Part shown: piece by piece, positions 1 to 7,052 of the stretch
Numbering within the stretch: the first letter of the stretch is position 1
Layout of the letters: each line of letters begins with the position of its first letter
Assembly: GCA_900548135.1 (NCBI GenBank)
Contig: URJC01000093.1
Location: forward strand, 1-8,435
Length of the DNA: 8,435 nucleotides
Direction: 5' to 3'
Origin: an uncultured Odoribacter sp.
Lineage (GTDB): Bacteria > Bacteroidota > Bacteroidia > Bacteroidales > Marinifilaceae
Position numbers and translations under genes: made by a program
The notes under the pieces: model-generated
Told to the model about the DNA's origin: nothing
Database searches by the model: none
What the model saw: only the letters and a program-made list of their open reading frames with translations

Positions 1-545
1 CTAAAAGCCTATTTTCACATACCATCCGGTTTCTGACAGACCTGCTACAAGGTACACCTTCCATCGTTATTGGTATCATTGCATACGCATGGGTGGTAAA
101 ACCCCTGAATAGCTATTCTGCCATGGCCGGAAGCATTGCCCTGGCAATCATGATGCTCCCCCTGATTATCCGTTCTACAGAAGAAACGCTGAAAATGTTA
201 CCGGGAAGCCTAAAGGAGGCAGGACTAGCCCTCGGAGCCTCATACACCAGTGTCATCCTGAAGGTTTTACTCCCTTCTGCATTCGGTGGCTTATTCACCG
301 GTATTCTGCTGGCTATCTCCCGGGTAATGGGTGAAACAGCCCCCCTGATGCTGACTGCCCTGGGAAGCACTGCCATCAACTGGGATGTTTTACATCCCAC
401 AAGTGCCGTTCCACTGTTAATCTGGGAATTTTACAATGATCCAAACCTACTGGATATGATCTGGAGTTCGTCTTTATTTCTCCTGATACTCATCTTACTC
501 CTAAACATCATAGCCAGAAATATCGCAAAAAAATGGAAAATTTAA
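1..545 (+). CDS. pstA: Phosphate ABC transporter permease PstA, 5'-truncated by window edge
   Basis: PstA is one of the two membrane permeases (with PstC) of the high-affinity phosphate importer PstSCAB in the inner membrane. Codons are open from position 3 to the stop at 543-545, giving the last 180 residues; family members are near 280-300, so about the first third lies outside the window. The readable start includes GTPSIVIGIIAYAWVVKPLN, typical of PstA. The EAA loop that contacts the ATPase is visible as KEAGLALGASYTSVILKVLLP, followed by the conserved stretch AISRVMGETAPLMLTALGS. Hydrophobic segments alternate to the end, which is a basic tail (NIAKKWKI). The GTG at position 93 is an internal valine, not the start. 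pstB begins 9 bases after the stop, so the two are surely co-transcribed. Identification is firm; only the N-terminus is unseen. Confidence 0.95.
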   Translation, partial: KSLFSHTIRFLTDLLQGTPSIVIGIIAYAWVVKPLNSYSAMAGSIALAIMMLPLIIRSTEETLKMLPGSLKEAGLALGASYTSVILKVLLPSAFGGLFTGILLAISRVMGETAPLMLTALGSTAINWDVLHPTSAVPLLIWEFYNDPNLLDMIWSSSLFLLILILLLNIIARNIAKKWKI

Positions 546-554
546 GGTATAATC

Positions 555-1346
555 ATGAACCATACAACAACTCCCATACATCCCATCGATAACCCCATAC
601 TTCAATTGAAGGATGTCTGCATTTCCTATACTCCGGGGAAAAATGCAGTGAACCAGGTAAATGCCAATATTGGAAAAAACAAGATCACCGCTATCATGGG
701 TCCTTCCGGATGCGGTAAAAGTACTCTATTAAGAGCTATCAACCGAATGCACGAGTTATATCCGGATATCCGCATCACCGGAGAAATCCTGTTGGATCAA
801 AAAAACATCCTCCGTATGAATCCGATAGAAGTGCGCAGAATGGCGGGAATGGTATTCCAACGTCCCAATCCCTTCCCAACAATGAGCATTTACGAAAATG
901 TTATCGCCGGTTACAAACTCAATGGCATTCGTTTATCCAGACAAGCGAAAGATGAAATCGTAGAAACATGCCTGACCAATGTCGGATTATGGGAAGAGGT
1001 AAAAGATTCCCTTTTCAAAAAAGGCACTTTTCTGTCCGGAGGGCAACAACAACGTTTATGCATTGCCCGGGCATTAGCACTAAAACCCGAAGTATTACTG
1101 ATGGATGAACCAACCTCAGCCCTGGACCCCATCGCAACCAATCGGATAGAAGAACTCTTGCTGGAACTGAAAAAAGAATTCACCATTGTTATTGTCACTC
1201 ACAATATGTCACAAGCTGCAAGAATCTCAGATTATTCCATGTTCATGTACTTGGGAGAGTTGATTGAATATGACCAAACGCAGGTCATGTTCACCAATCC
1301 CAGAGACAAACGGACTGAAGAATACCTGGGAGGCCAATTCGGATAA
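555..1346 (+). CDS. pstB: Phosphate ABC transporter ATP-binding protein PstB
   Basis: Cytoplasmic ATPase that powers phosphate import through PstC/PstA. At 263 residues it has the usual family length. Visible motifs are: Walker A GPSGCGKST at residues 49-57 (Lys55), Q-loop Gln102 in MVFQRPNPFP (a PstB hallmark), ABC signature LSGGQQQR from residue 160, Walker B VLLMDEPTSALDP with Asp184-Glu185, and the H-loop histidine at 216 in VTHNMSQAARISD. The C-terminus GELIEYDQTQVMFTNPRDKRTEEYL is also diagnostic for PstB. The ATG at 555 gives a short lead before the strand 'ILQLKDVCISY', as in relatives. It sits 9 bases after pstA and 16 bases before phoU, in the classic pstA-pstB-phoU order. Nothing looks damaged. 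Confidence 0.98.
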   Translation: MNHTTTPIHPIDNPILQLKDVCISYTPGKNAVNQVNANIGKNKITAIMGPSGCGKSTLLRAINRMHELYPDIRITGEILLDQKNILRMNPIEVRRMAGMVFQRPNPFPTMSIYENVIAGYKLNGIRLSRQAKDEIVETCLTNVGLWEEVKDSLFKKGTFLSGGQQQRLCIARALALKPEVLLMDEPTSALDPIATNRIEELLLELKKEFTIVIVTHNMSQAARISDYSMFMYLGELIEYDQTQVMFTNPRDKRTEEYLGGQFG

Positions 1347-1362
1347 CCAATAAACAACATTT

Positions 1363-2070
1363 ATGAGCTTAAAAGAAAAAGTATTTAGCAGAATAACGGA
1401 CGACTTTCAGGTGCTGGCCACCATCGTCATTCGTCAGCACAATCACATCAAAGCAATGCTGGACAACAACCAAGATCAGGAATTGTATACCGAGATCCAT
1501 AATAATGAACGCATTATCGACAGCCTTGAAGTGAAAATCCGGAATGAGGTAATAAACACCATTGTCCTTTACAGTCCGCGGGCCAGTAACCTAAGGATGA
1601 TCATCTCCTATTACGACATGACAGCCTATTTGGAAAGAATTGGAGACCTAATCCTGAATATCTCCCATTTTCTACAGAAAACTGATGTTCACGGTTCCTT
1701 ATTCGGAGAATACAAGGAAAAACTGGTAAAAATGCTGGAACTCACTGAAAATATGACTCAAAATGCTATATTTGCTTTCACATGCGAGGATGTTCGGTTA
1801 GCCAAGGATACGATAGAACAGGACGATCAGGTCGACCAGGTTCATCATGAAATAGGACAGCAATTGCAGAATAGATATGCCAACCAGGCTCTGTCCCGGC
1901 AGAATATGGCAGATGTTCTGGCCATAAACAGTATGTCGTACAACATCGAGCGCATCGGAGATAATGCAACTAATATTGCCGAAGCTGCCATTTACCTCAT
2001 AGAAGGCAAAAATATAAAACACCGGAACAAGCCGGAAGGTGAGGTATTACAGGCTGGAAGTGAAGGGTAA
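1363..2070 (+). CDS. phoU: Phosphate-signalling regulator PhoU
   Basis: PhoU is a cytoplasmic three-helix-bundle protein that couples the Pst transporter to the PhoR kinase and keeps phosphate uptake in check when phosphate is plentiful. The 235-residue product has two related halves. Each carries the metal-binding PhoU signature E-R-I-G-D, at residues 91-95 (YLERIGDLILNISH) and 196-200 (YNIERIGDNATNIAEA). Length and internal duplication fit the family. The ATG at 1363 lies 16 bases after pstB, consistent with one transcript. The gene ends about 53 bases before the response-regulator start, so regulation as a single pst-phoU-two-component unit is likely; that is inference from spacing. The C-terminal tail after residue about 215 is polar and not conserved. 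Confidence 0.96.
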   Translation: MSLKEKVFSRITDDFQVLATIVIRQHNHIKAMLDNNQDQELYTEIHNNERIIDSLEVKIRNEVINTIVLYSPRASNLRMIISYYDMTAYLERIGDLILNISHFLQKTDVHGSLFGEYKEKLVKMLELTENMTQNAIFAFTCEDVRLAKDTIEQDDQVDQVHHEIGQQLQNRYANQALSRQNMADVLAINSMSYNIERIGDNATNIAEAAIYLIEGKNIKHRNKPEGEVLQAGSEG

Positions 2071-2123
2071 GCCGAAAAAAGTCCCTATCATAAAAATTGA
2101 AGATAAGAAACAGAAACAAAGAC

Positions 2124-2812
2124 ATGGAAAGAAATAAAATATTAGTCGTTGACGATGAGGAAGATCTGTGTGAAATTCTTCAGTTCAATCTGGAAAGTGA
2201 AGGCTTTGAAGTAGATATAGCCAACTCAGCTGAGGAAGCTCTGAAAATATTAAAAGAAGAACACGAAATATCAAATATCTGTTGGATGTCATGCTGGAAG
2301 GAATGTCAGGCTTCAAAATGGCTGAAAAAGTGCGTAAAGAAATGCACCTGAATATCCCTATCATCTTTCTGACAGCGAAGGATACAGAAAATGACATGCT
2401 CACAGGTTTCAGTATCGGAGGGGATGACTATATTTCCAAGCCATTTTCTATCAAAGAAGTCACGGCCCGTGTAAAAGCAGTTCTCAAAAGAAGCAGCAGC
2501 AAGAACATTCCAGAAAAAAAGAAACTCATTGAAATCGGAGAACTGATAATAGACCTCAATGGTAAAAATGTGAGTCTTGCCGGGCATCCGATCCAGTTGA
2601 CCAAAAAAGAATTCGAAATTCTGACCATGATGGCCAAAGTTCCTAACCGGATTTTTTCCCGGGAAGATATACTCGGAAAGGTCTGGCAGGAAGATGGTTA
2701 TGTATTGGAACGCACTGTAGATGTACACATTACCCGTTTACGTAAAAAACTCGGCAATTTTGGGAAACACATAGCCAACAGATCAGGCTACGGTTATTGC
2801 CTGGAAGTCTAA
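2124..2812 (+). pseudogene. PhoB/OmpR-type response regulator, frameshifted in the receiver domain
   Basis: A DNA-binding response regulator expected to be phosphorylated by the downstream PhoR-type kinase. The first part, from ATG 2124 (a TTG at 2097 is possible but adds an unsupported leader), reads MERNKILVVDDEEDLCEIL with the acidic pair Asp10-Asp11. The frame is lost around 2266-2281. The original frame runs on as unrelated sequence to a stop at 2349-2351, while the true continuation LLDVMLEGMSGFK, with the phospho-acceptor Asp, appears in the +2 frame. From there everything is normal: conserved Thr in IIFLTAKD, Lys in YISKPFS, then a winged-helix domain with LTKKEFEIL, the recognition helix RTVDVHITRLRKKL and GYGYCLEV. 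As written neither piece is a working regulator. Adding one base (for example an A at 2273-2275) rejoins the frames at about 229 residues with Asp55, close to PhoB Asp54. A sequencing indel, a recent mutation or a slippage switch are all possible. Confidence 0.88.
2266..2279 (+). repeat. 7-base tandem duplication at the regulator frameshift
   Basis: The heptamer AAATATC occurs twice in direct contact (2266-2272 and 2273-2279), just where the response-regulator frame is lost. Two copies leave the gene out of frame. Three copies would join the frames and read HEISNIKYLLDV; one copy would not restore the frame. Whether the repeat caused the shift or sits there by chance cannot be told from one sequence. 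Confidence 0.7.
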
Positions 2813-2867
2813 AAACCCGGACAAACTGATTCAAATTTTAGTTACTAGTTGTAAGTTTCTATTAATC

Positions 2868-4628
2868 ATGCATCTCACCTATAAAAAGAAAATATTCCTG
2901 TACTTCATGTTGGTATTTGCCATATTTACCATCATTATCATAGCAGTTCAACAAAACAGGGAAAAAACCTATAAAGCGGACAATTTTCAAACTCATCTGA
3001 ACGATTATGCAGAAGTAATTTCCAATTATATCCGTGAAAACAATTTACTTGTCCAAGGTACCATCGATTCGTTAAATCATATACTCCCCTTGCTACCACC
3101 GGACTTACGTATCACTATCATCGACCGGGAAGGACGTGTATTGTTCGATAATGATCTGGATAGTACAAAAGAAGCCGGTAATCATCTCAGCCGTCCGGAA
3201 ATTATCAAAGCCCTGACCAGCGGTCATGGTATAAACATCCGGAAATCCATATCAACAGGTACGAATTATTATTACTATGCACGTTATTTTGCACCCTATT
3301 TTGTACGTGTAGCCCTTCCTTATGACAACACGGTTCGAAATACCCTGAAGGCAGACGACATTTTCACCTATTTCATACTATTGCTTTTCTTTTCTGCCCT
3401 CATTTCTCTGTTATACCTGGCAGATCGGTTCGGGAAAGCAGTTAGCGGATTAAATGATTTCATTATCTCTGCTGAAAATAATAATCCAGATTATGACCGG
3501 ATCAAATTTCCGGATACAGAACTCGGCGAGATCGGAAATAAAATTGTAGCCAACTATAAGATGCTGGAAGAAAGCCGGAATCAACTGAACATGGAAAAAG
3601 AAAAGATCCTGCGCCATTTCCACCACTCCGACGAGGGAATCTGTATCTTTTCCGCCGATCACAAAAAGATATATGCCAATACCCATTTCATCCAATACCT
3701 GAACACCATTGCCGACGAACCTGTATTTGACGTCGACTCCATCTTCACTGTAGAAGAATTCAAGGCTTTGAAAGTTTTTTTAGAACAAATCACTCCAGTC
3801 AATCCTCAAGCAAAAGTGATCCCAGGTTGGCAAGGGAAAATATCCAAAAACGGGAAACATTTTGCTGTTAAACTCCTTATATTTAATGACAATAGCTTCG
3901 AAATAGTCCTCAACAACATATCTTCTGCCGAAAAGAACCGTCTCCTGAAACAAGAAATGACCAACAACATTGCACATGAATTGAAAACCCCAGTAAGCAG
4001 TATACGCGGCTATATTGAGACGATCATTGAACAAAATAACCTGGATCCAGCGAAACAGCGTTTTTTTCTGGAGCGTGCTTATTCGCAAATACTCCGTCTC
4101 TCCGATCTGATCCGGGACGTAGCCCTGATCACTAAAACCGAAGAAGCTTCCGATCTTTTTGAAAAGGAAAATATCAACCTTCGGGATACCGTAACAGAAG
4201 TTGTGACAGATCTGGAAGTACCGTTAAGGAATAGCCGGATCATCGTTGAAAATAAAATCCAGCCCCAGGTTGAAATCGAAGGCAATCACACCCTGCTATA
4301 TTCTATTTTCCGCAACCTGATTGATAATACCATCAGCTATGCCGGGGAACAGGTAACCATACGGATAGAAAACTATACAGAAGACAATGAATTTTATTAT
4401 TTCTCTTATTCTGACACGGGACGGGGAGTTGAAGAAGAACACCTGGAACGCATCTTTGACCGTTTTTACCGCATCAATCCGGGACGAAGTCGTAAGACAG
4501 GAGGGTCCGGCCTGGGGTTATCCATTGTAAAAAATGCAGTTATCTTCCACAAAGGCCAGATTTCTGCTAAAAACCGTAAAGAAGGTGGTTTGGAATTTAT
4601 TTTTTCATTGAGAAAAAAATTATTCTAA
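2868..4628 (+). CDS. phoR: PhoR-type membrane sensor histidine kinase
   Basis: Sensor kinase of the two-component pair whose regulator lies 55 bases upstream. The 586-residue protein has transmembrane helix 1 at about 7-27, a periplasmic sensor region at about 28-164 (containing RITIIDREGRVLFDNDLDS, a PhoR-like extracytoplasmic PAS/Cache feature), helix 2 at about 165-187, a linker, and a cytoplasmic PAS-like domain at about 245-350. The HisKA box NNIAHELKTPVSSIRGYIET follows, with the phospho-accepting His370. The HATPase_c domain shows the N-box RNLIDN at 482-487, the G1 box DTGRGV at 516-521, the F-box EHLERIFDRFYRI and the G2 box GGSGLGL at 545-551. All catalytic motifs are intact, in contrast to the broken regulator. 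The phosphate role is inferred from the pst-phoU neighbourhood and the PhoR-like layout; the sensor does not itself prove the signal. Start ATG 2868 places a basic residue cluster (YKKK) directly before helix 1. Confidence 0.92.
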   Translation: MHLTYKKKIFLYFMLVFAIFTIIIIAVQQNREKTYKADNFQTHLNDYAEVISNYIRENNLLVQGTIDSLNHILPLLPPDLRITIIDREGRVLFDNDLDSTKEAGNHLSRPEIIKALTSGHGINIRKSISTGTNYYYYARYFAPYFVRVALPYDNTVRNTLKADDIFTYFILLLFFSALISLLYLADRFGKAVSGLNDFIISAENNNPDYDRIKFPDTELGEIGNKIVANYKMLEESRNQLNMEKEKILRHFHHSDEGICIFSADHKKIYANTHFIQYLNTIADEPVFDVDSIFTVEEFKALKVFLEQITPVNPQAKVIPGWQGKISKNGKHFAVKLLIFNDNSFEIVLNNISSAEKNRLLKQEMTNNIAHELKTPVSSIRGYIETIIEQNNLDPAKQRFFLERAYSQILRLSDLIRDVALITKTEEASDLFEKENINLRDTVTEVVTDLEVPLRNSRIIVENKIQPQVEIEGNHTLLYSIFRNLIDNTISYAGEQVTIRIENYTEDNEFYYFSYSDTGRGVEEEHLERIFDRFYRINPGRSRKTGGSGLGLSIVKNAVIFHKGQISAKNRKEGGLEFIFSLRKKLF

Positions 4629-4685
4629 TTACGCAACCTTTGTATCTATTTTTCATCTTTAAAACGAAAACAACAAGTAATAAAA

Positions 4686-5351
4686 ATGAGAAATAGACTT
4701 TTAACTTTGATCAGTAGAGGACTTCTACTGTCTCTGCTGATATTCACACTCTCATCGTGTGATGATGATACCGAAACTATTTATGAAGGTTACGGATTAG
4801 TAAACAAACTGGATAATCATGGTTTTTCAATCACCCTGGACGACGGTCATCTCATCTATCCAAGGGAATCCTTTATTGATCCATCCCGTTTAAACGACAG
4901 CACTCGTTTATATATGCAATTCAACATTGTGGAAGAAAAAGACTCCTGTGCTTATGTGCGGTTAACATATGCTGATACCATCCTCACAAAATCCATACTA
5001 CCTTACAGTGAAACTATCCTGGACAGTGTAGGAAAAGCCCCGGTAAAAATCACCCAAGCTTGGGTGGCTCACAATTTTCTGAATTTTGAGTTCATGTTTA
5101 CCGGTAGTGCTAATGTAAACTTCCACCAAAAACACATGGTCAATTTACTACAACATTTTTCCGAGAAGGATCAACTGATGTTCGAATTCCGGCATAATGA
5201 TTTCAACGACCGCCAAGACAAAGTCTATGTCGGTGTTGTCTCCTTCCGCTTAGGCCAACTGCTTGAAGACACGGAGAAACCGGTAAAAATGACCATAAAA
5301 TACAATGACACAGAAACATCTACCCGGTCTATTAGTCTGGTTTACAAATAA
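4686..5351 (+). CDS. NigD-like lipoprotein
   Basis: A 221-residue protein with a lipoprotein signal peptide: a basic start (MRNR), a hydrophobic core, then the lipobox LSSC with the lipidated cysteine at residue 25. Asp-Asp-Asp follows the cysteine directly; acidic residues near the +2 to +5 positions resemble Bacteroidota signals for export to the outer-membrane surface, so surface display is possible but not shown. The mature part (an N-terminal small beta domain 'IYEGYGLVNKLDNHGFSITLDDG', then a C-terminal half rich in beta strands ending in TRSISLVYK) fits the NigD-like family of Bacteroidales (NigD_N plus NigD_C), whose molecular role is not established. The gene starts 57 bases after the kinase stop on the same strand and may be read through from it. 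Its position suggests, without proving, a link to phosphate signalling. Confidence 0.8.
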   Translation: MRNRLLTLISRGLLLSLLIFTLSSCDDDTETIYEGYGLVNKLDNHGFSITLDDGHLIYPRESFIDPSRLNDSTRLYMQFNIVEEKDSCAYVRLTYADTILTKSILPYSETILDSVGKAPVKITQAWVAHNFLNFEFMFTGSANVNFHQKHMVNLLQHFSEKDQLMFEFRHNDFNDRQDKVYVGVVSFRLGQLLEDTEKPVKMTIKYNDTETSTRSISLVYK

Positions 5352-5356
5352 CAATA

Positions 5357-5399
5357 ACAACAGATGCAAAAAAATACGATTTTTTTTTGCATCTGTTGT
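5357..5399 (+). terminator. 18-bp hairpin after the lipoprotein gene, terminator-like
   Basis: A perfect inverted repeat pairs 5357-5374 with 5382-5399 around a 7-base loop. The lower part is mixed sequence (ACAACAGATGC / GCATCTGTTGT) and the upper part is A7 against T7. It begins 5 bases after the lipoprotein stop, where a terminator is expected. It lacks a T tract after the stem, since its T run forms the inner right arm, so it is not a textbook intrinsic terminator. It overlaps the -33 element of the tRNA promoter. Confidence 0.5.
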
Positions 5400-5416
5400 G
5401 AAAAACTCTACCTTTG
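5386..5416 (+). promoter_or_regulatory. Bacteroidota sigma-ABfr-type promoter for the tRNA pair
   Basis: TTTG at 5386-5389 and TACCTTTG at 5409-5416 are separated by 19 bases, an exact match to the Bacteroidota housekeeping pattern TTTG-N19..21-TAnnTTTG. The transcript would start a few bases after 5416, about 30 bases before tRNA-Tyr. The -33 element lies inside the right arm of the preceding hairpin. Confidence 0.75.
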
Positions 5417-5451
5417 CAAGCGCAAAAGAAAACAAGAGTTCTTAAAAATAG

Positions 5452-5533
5452 GGGCAGTTACCAGAGTGGCCAAATGGGGCTGACTGTAACTCAGCTGGCG
5501 TAGCCTTCGGTGGTTCGAATCCATCACTGCCCA
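5452..5533 (+). tRNA. tRNA-Tyr (anticodon GTA)
   Basis: Class II tRNA of 82 bases. The acceptor stem GGGCAGT (5452-5458) pairs perfectly with ACTGCCC (5526-5532), and the discriminator base is A5533. The anticodon stem GCTGA/TCAGC encloses the loop CTGTAAC with GTA at 5486-5488. A long variable arm (5496-5508, short stem GGC/GCC) is as expected for bacterial tRNA-Tyr. The T loop is canonical TTCGAAT (5514-5520). CCA is not encoded and must be added after transcription. It decodes TAC and TAT and is the first gene after the promoter at 5386-5416. Confidence 0.97.
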
Positions 5534-5544
5534 CAAATTATTTT

Positions 5545-5617
5545 GCGGAAATAGCTCAGTCGATAGAGCACTAGCCTTCCAAGCTGGGGGTCGCGGGTTT
5601 GAGTCCCGTTTTCCGCT
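5545..5617 (+). tRNA. tRNA-Gly (anticodon TCC)
   Basis: A 73-base class I tRNA. The acceptor stem GCGGAAA (5545-5551) pairs with TTTCCGC (5610-5616), and the discriminator is T5617. The D stem is GCTC/GAGC. The anticodon stem CTAGC/GCTGG has the loop CTTCCAA with TCC at 5578-5580, reading GGA/GGG. The T stem is GCGGG/CCCGT. CCA is not encoded. It follows tRNA-Tyr after 11 bases and shares its promoter and terminator. Oddity: D-loop position 19 is A (5563) and T-loop position 56 is T (5600), where nearly all tRNAs have G19 and C56; the pair is still complementary. Confidence 0.96.
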
Positions 5618-5628
5618 CTCTGAAAATC

Positions 5629-5661
5629 AAGCAGTTACATTAAATTGTAGCTGCTTTTTTT
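5629..5661 (+). terminator. Intrinsic terminator of the tRNA operon
   Basis: The stem AGCAGTTACA (5630-5639) pairs with TGTAGCTGCT (5646-5655) with one G:T wobble and a 6-base loop, followed directly by a run of T to 5661. An A:T pair extends the base. It starts 11 bases after the tRNA-Gly end and fits a classic Rho-independent terminator. On the other strand the stem is followed only by a short T stretch, so it might weakly stop transcription coming from the convergent CorC-type gene. Confidence 0.85.
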
Positions 5662-5702
5662 CCTGCAATAAATACCTGAACCTGATAATGTATACTTACA
5701 TT

Positions 5703-5771
5703 ATATCCCTGCTCCAGTTAAGGGATATTGATCACCCTTTTGTAAGCACAAAACCCCCGTCCCCTTGTGCT
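5703..5771 (-). other. Two small inverted repeats downstream of the CorC-type gene
   Basis: An 8-bp perfect inverted repeat (ATATCCCT 5703-5710 with AGGGATAT 5721-5728, loop 10) and a 7-bp one (AGCACAA 5745-5751 with TTGTGCT 5765-5771, loop 13) sit right at and after the stop of the - strand gene. Neither has a T tract behind it on the - strand, so they may help stop or protect the 3' end of the transcript but are not convincing intrinsic terminators. Confidence 0.3.
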
Positions 5772-7031
5772 ATGTTAAGCGAATCAAAATCTTGTCGATA
5801 CGTACTCCATCCATATCCACCACCTCAAAAACAAAATCGTACCAACAAACTTGCTCGCCCGATTGAGGAATATGTTCCAGAAGTTCCAATATCAGTCCAC
5901 CAACCGTGTTGTACTTACCATTTTCCAATAATTCTTCCCGATCAAAATAGGCAAGGAAATTATAAAAAGGACATTGTCCATCCACCAACCAACCATCGCC
6001 ATTGGTCCGCTTAATAATATCCGGTTCTTTATGCGAATCATTCACAGCTCCAAGTAATGCATCCAGGATATCCCGCAAAGTGATAATTCCCTGACACTCC
6101 CCGAACTCATCACAAATCAATGCCCGGCTGATTTTTTGTTCCTTCATCTTTTCTAAAGCTTTATATACGCTCATGTTTTCCGGAAAATACGAAGCCTGCC
6201 GGACAATACCTGCCAGATTAAAATCCGGGTCATTCAAATTCAATACAAGGTCTTTCAACGAAATCACTCCTTTCACTTCCCCTTTTTTACCGGTAGTCAC
6301 AGGATACATATCATAAAGTTGTCCTCCCAGTACTTCCATTACTTCACTCTGAGTCATATCCACATCCAGCCAGACAATATCATTCCGTTGGGTCATGATG
6401 TCATCCACCCGCAATTCCCCCAACAAAAATACCCGTTCTACAATATCCTGTTCCACTTCTTGAACTTCTCCATCCTCTTTTCCTTCCTGCACGATAGATT
6501 TGATTTCTTCTTCAGTCACTTTACTTTGAGAATCTTTTAATCCCAATAAATTAAACATCCCCGAAGTACTCCGGGATAATATCCATACAAAAGGAGCTGC
6601 CACCAGAGATAATATATACATGGGGCGGGCAACAAGCATTGCCACTTTTTCTGCCACACTCAATCCAATCCGCTTAGGGACAAGCTCACCAAAAATCAGG
6701 GTAAGATAAGTCACTGCAACTACAATAACCAGTTGAGCAAGCATGGGTGAATAAACGGATGATACTCCCCAACCGTTCAATACTCCGGAAAAATCATCTG
6801 CTAAGGCAGCTCCCGAATAAATACCAGTCAAAATACCGATCAGCGTAATACCGATCTGAATGGTCGAAAGGAAACGATCCGGTTCATTTGCTAACTTCAA
6901 TGCCAGTTTTGCCAATTTACTTCCTTTTCAGAAGACAGACTGGATTTCCGTGCCGAAATCAAAGCAATTTCAGACATAGCAAACAGTCCGTTCAATAAAA
7001 TAAGAACTATAATGATTAAAATTTCATTCAT
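5770..7031 (-). CDS. CNNM/CorC-type (hemolysin family) membrane protein with CBS domains, frameshifted near N-terminus
   Basis: Membrane protein of the UPF0053/CNNM group, linked in the family to magnesium or other divalent-ion transport; the exact ion is unknown here. The intended start is ATG 7029-7031, giving MNEILIIIVLILLNGLFAMS, the usual first helix, then EIALISARKS. The frame breaks in a short A-run near 6922-6930: the upstream frame meets a stop after about a dozen residues, while the real continuation GSKLAKLALKLANEPDRFLS runs open to 5770. That part holds DUF21 with helices (LSTIQIGITLIGILTGIYSG; QLVIVVAVTYLTLIFGELVPKRIG), a CBS pair (DIMTQRNDIVWLDVD; ISRALICDEFGECQGIITLRDILDALLG) and a C-terminal CorC_HlyC domain (DGWLVDGQCPFYNFLAYF; YNTVGGLILELLEHIPQSGE; VRIDKILIRL). 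One inserted A would rejoin both parts at about 420 residues, the usual length. The remaining frame has no good start because it lacks the first helix. A sequencing indel is as likely as a true mutation. Confidence 0.87.
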
Positions 7032-7052
7032 AAACAGCCAAGCTAAATTAGT

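Noticed and set aside
93..545. Reading the GTG at 93 as the start of a short membrane protein
   Set aside because: The frame is open to position 3 and the upstream residues match PstA, so GTG 93 is an internal valine.
2266..2290. Programmed ribosomal frameshifting in the response regulator
   Set aside because: There is no X-XXY-YYZ slippery heptamer, no stop codon arranged for shifting and no obvious downstream structure; an indel explains the break more simply.
2097..2351. An independent 84-residue protein
   Set aside because: It is the N-terminal part of the response regulator plus out-of-frame sequence after the shift.
5545..5770. Integrated element or attachment site at the tRNA-Gly 3' end
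   Set aside because: No integrase and no repeat of the tRNA 3' end is visible within the window.
5688..6014. A + strand protein rich in proline over the end of the CorC-type gene
   Set aside because: It is a shadow of the conserved - strand coding sequence and begins in the region after the tRNA terminator with no family likeness.
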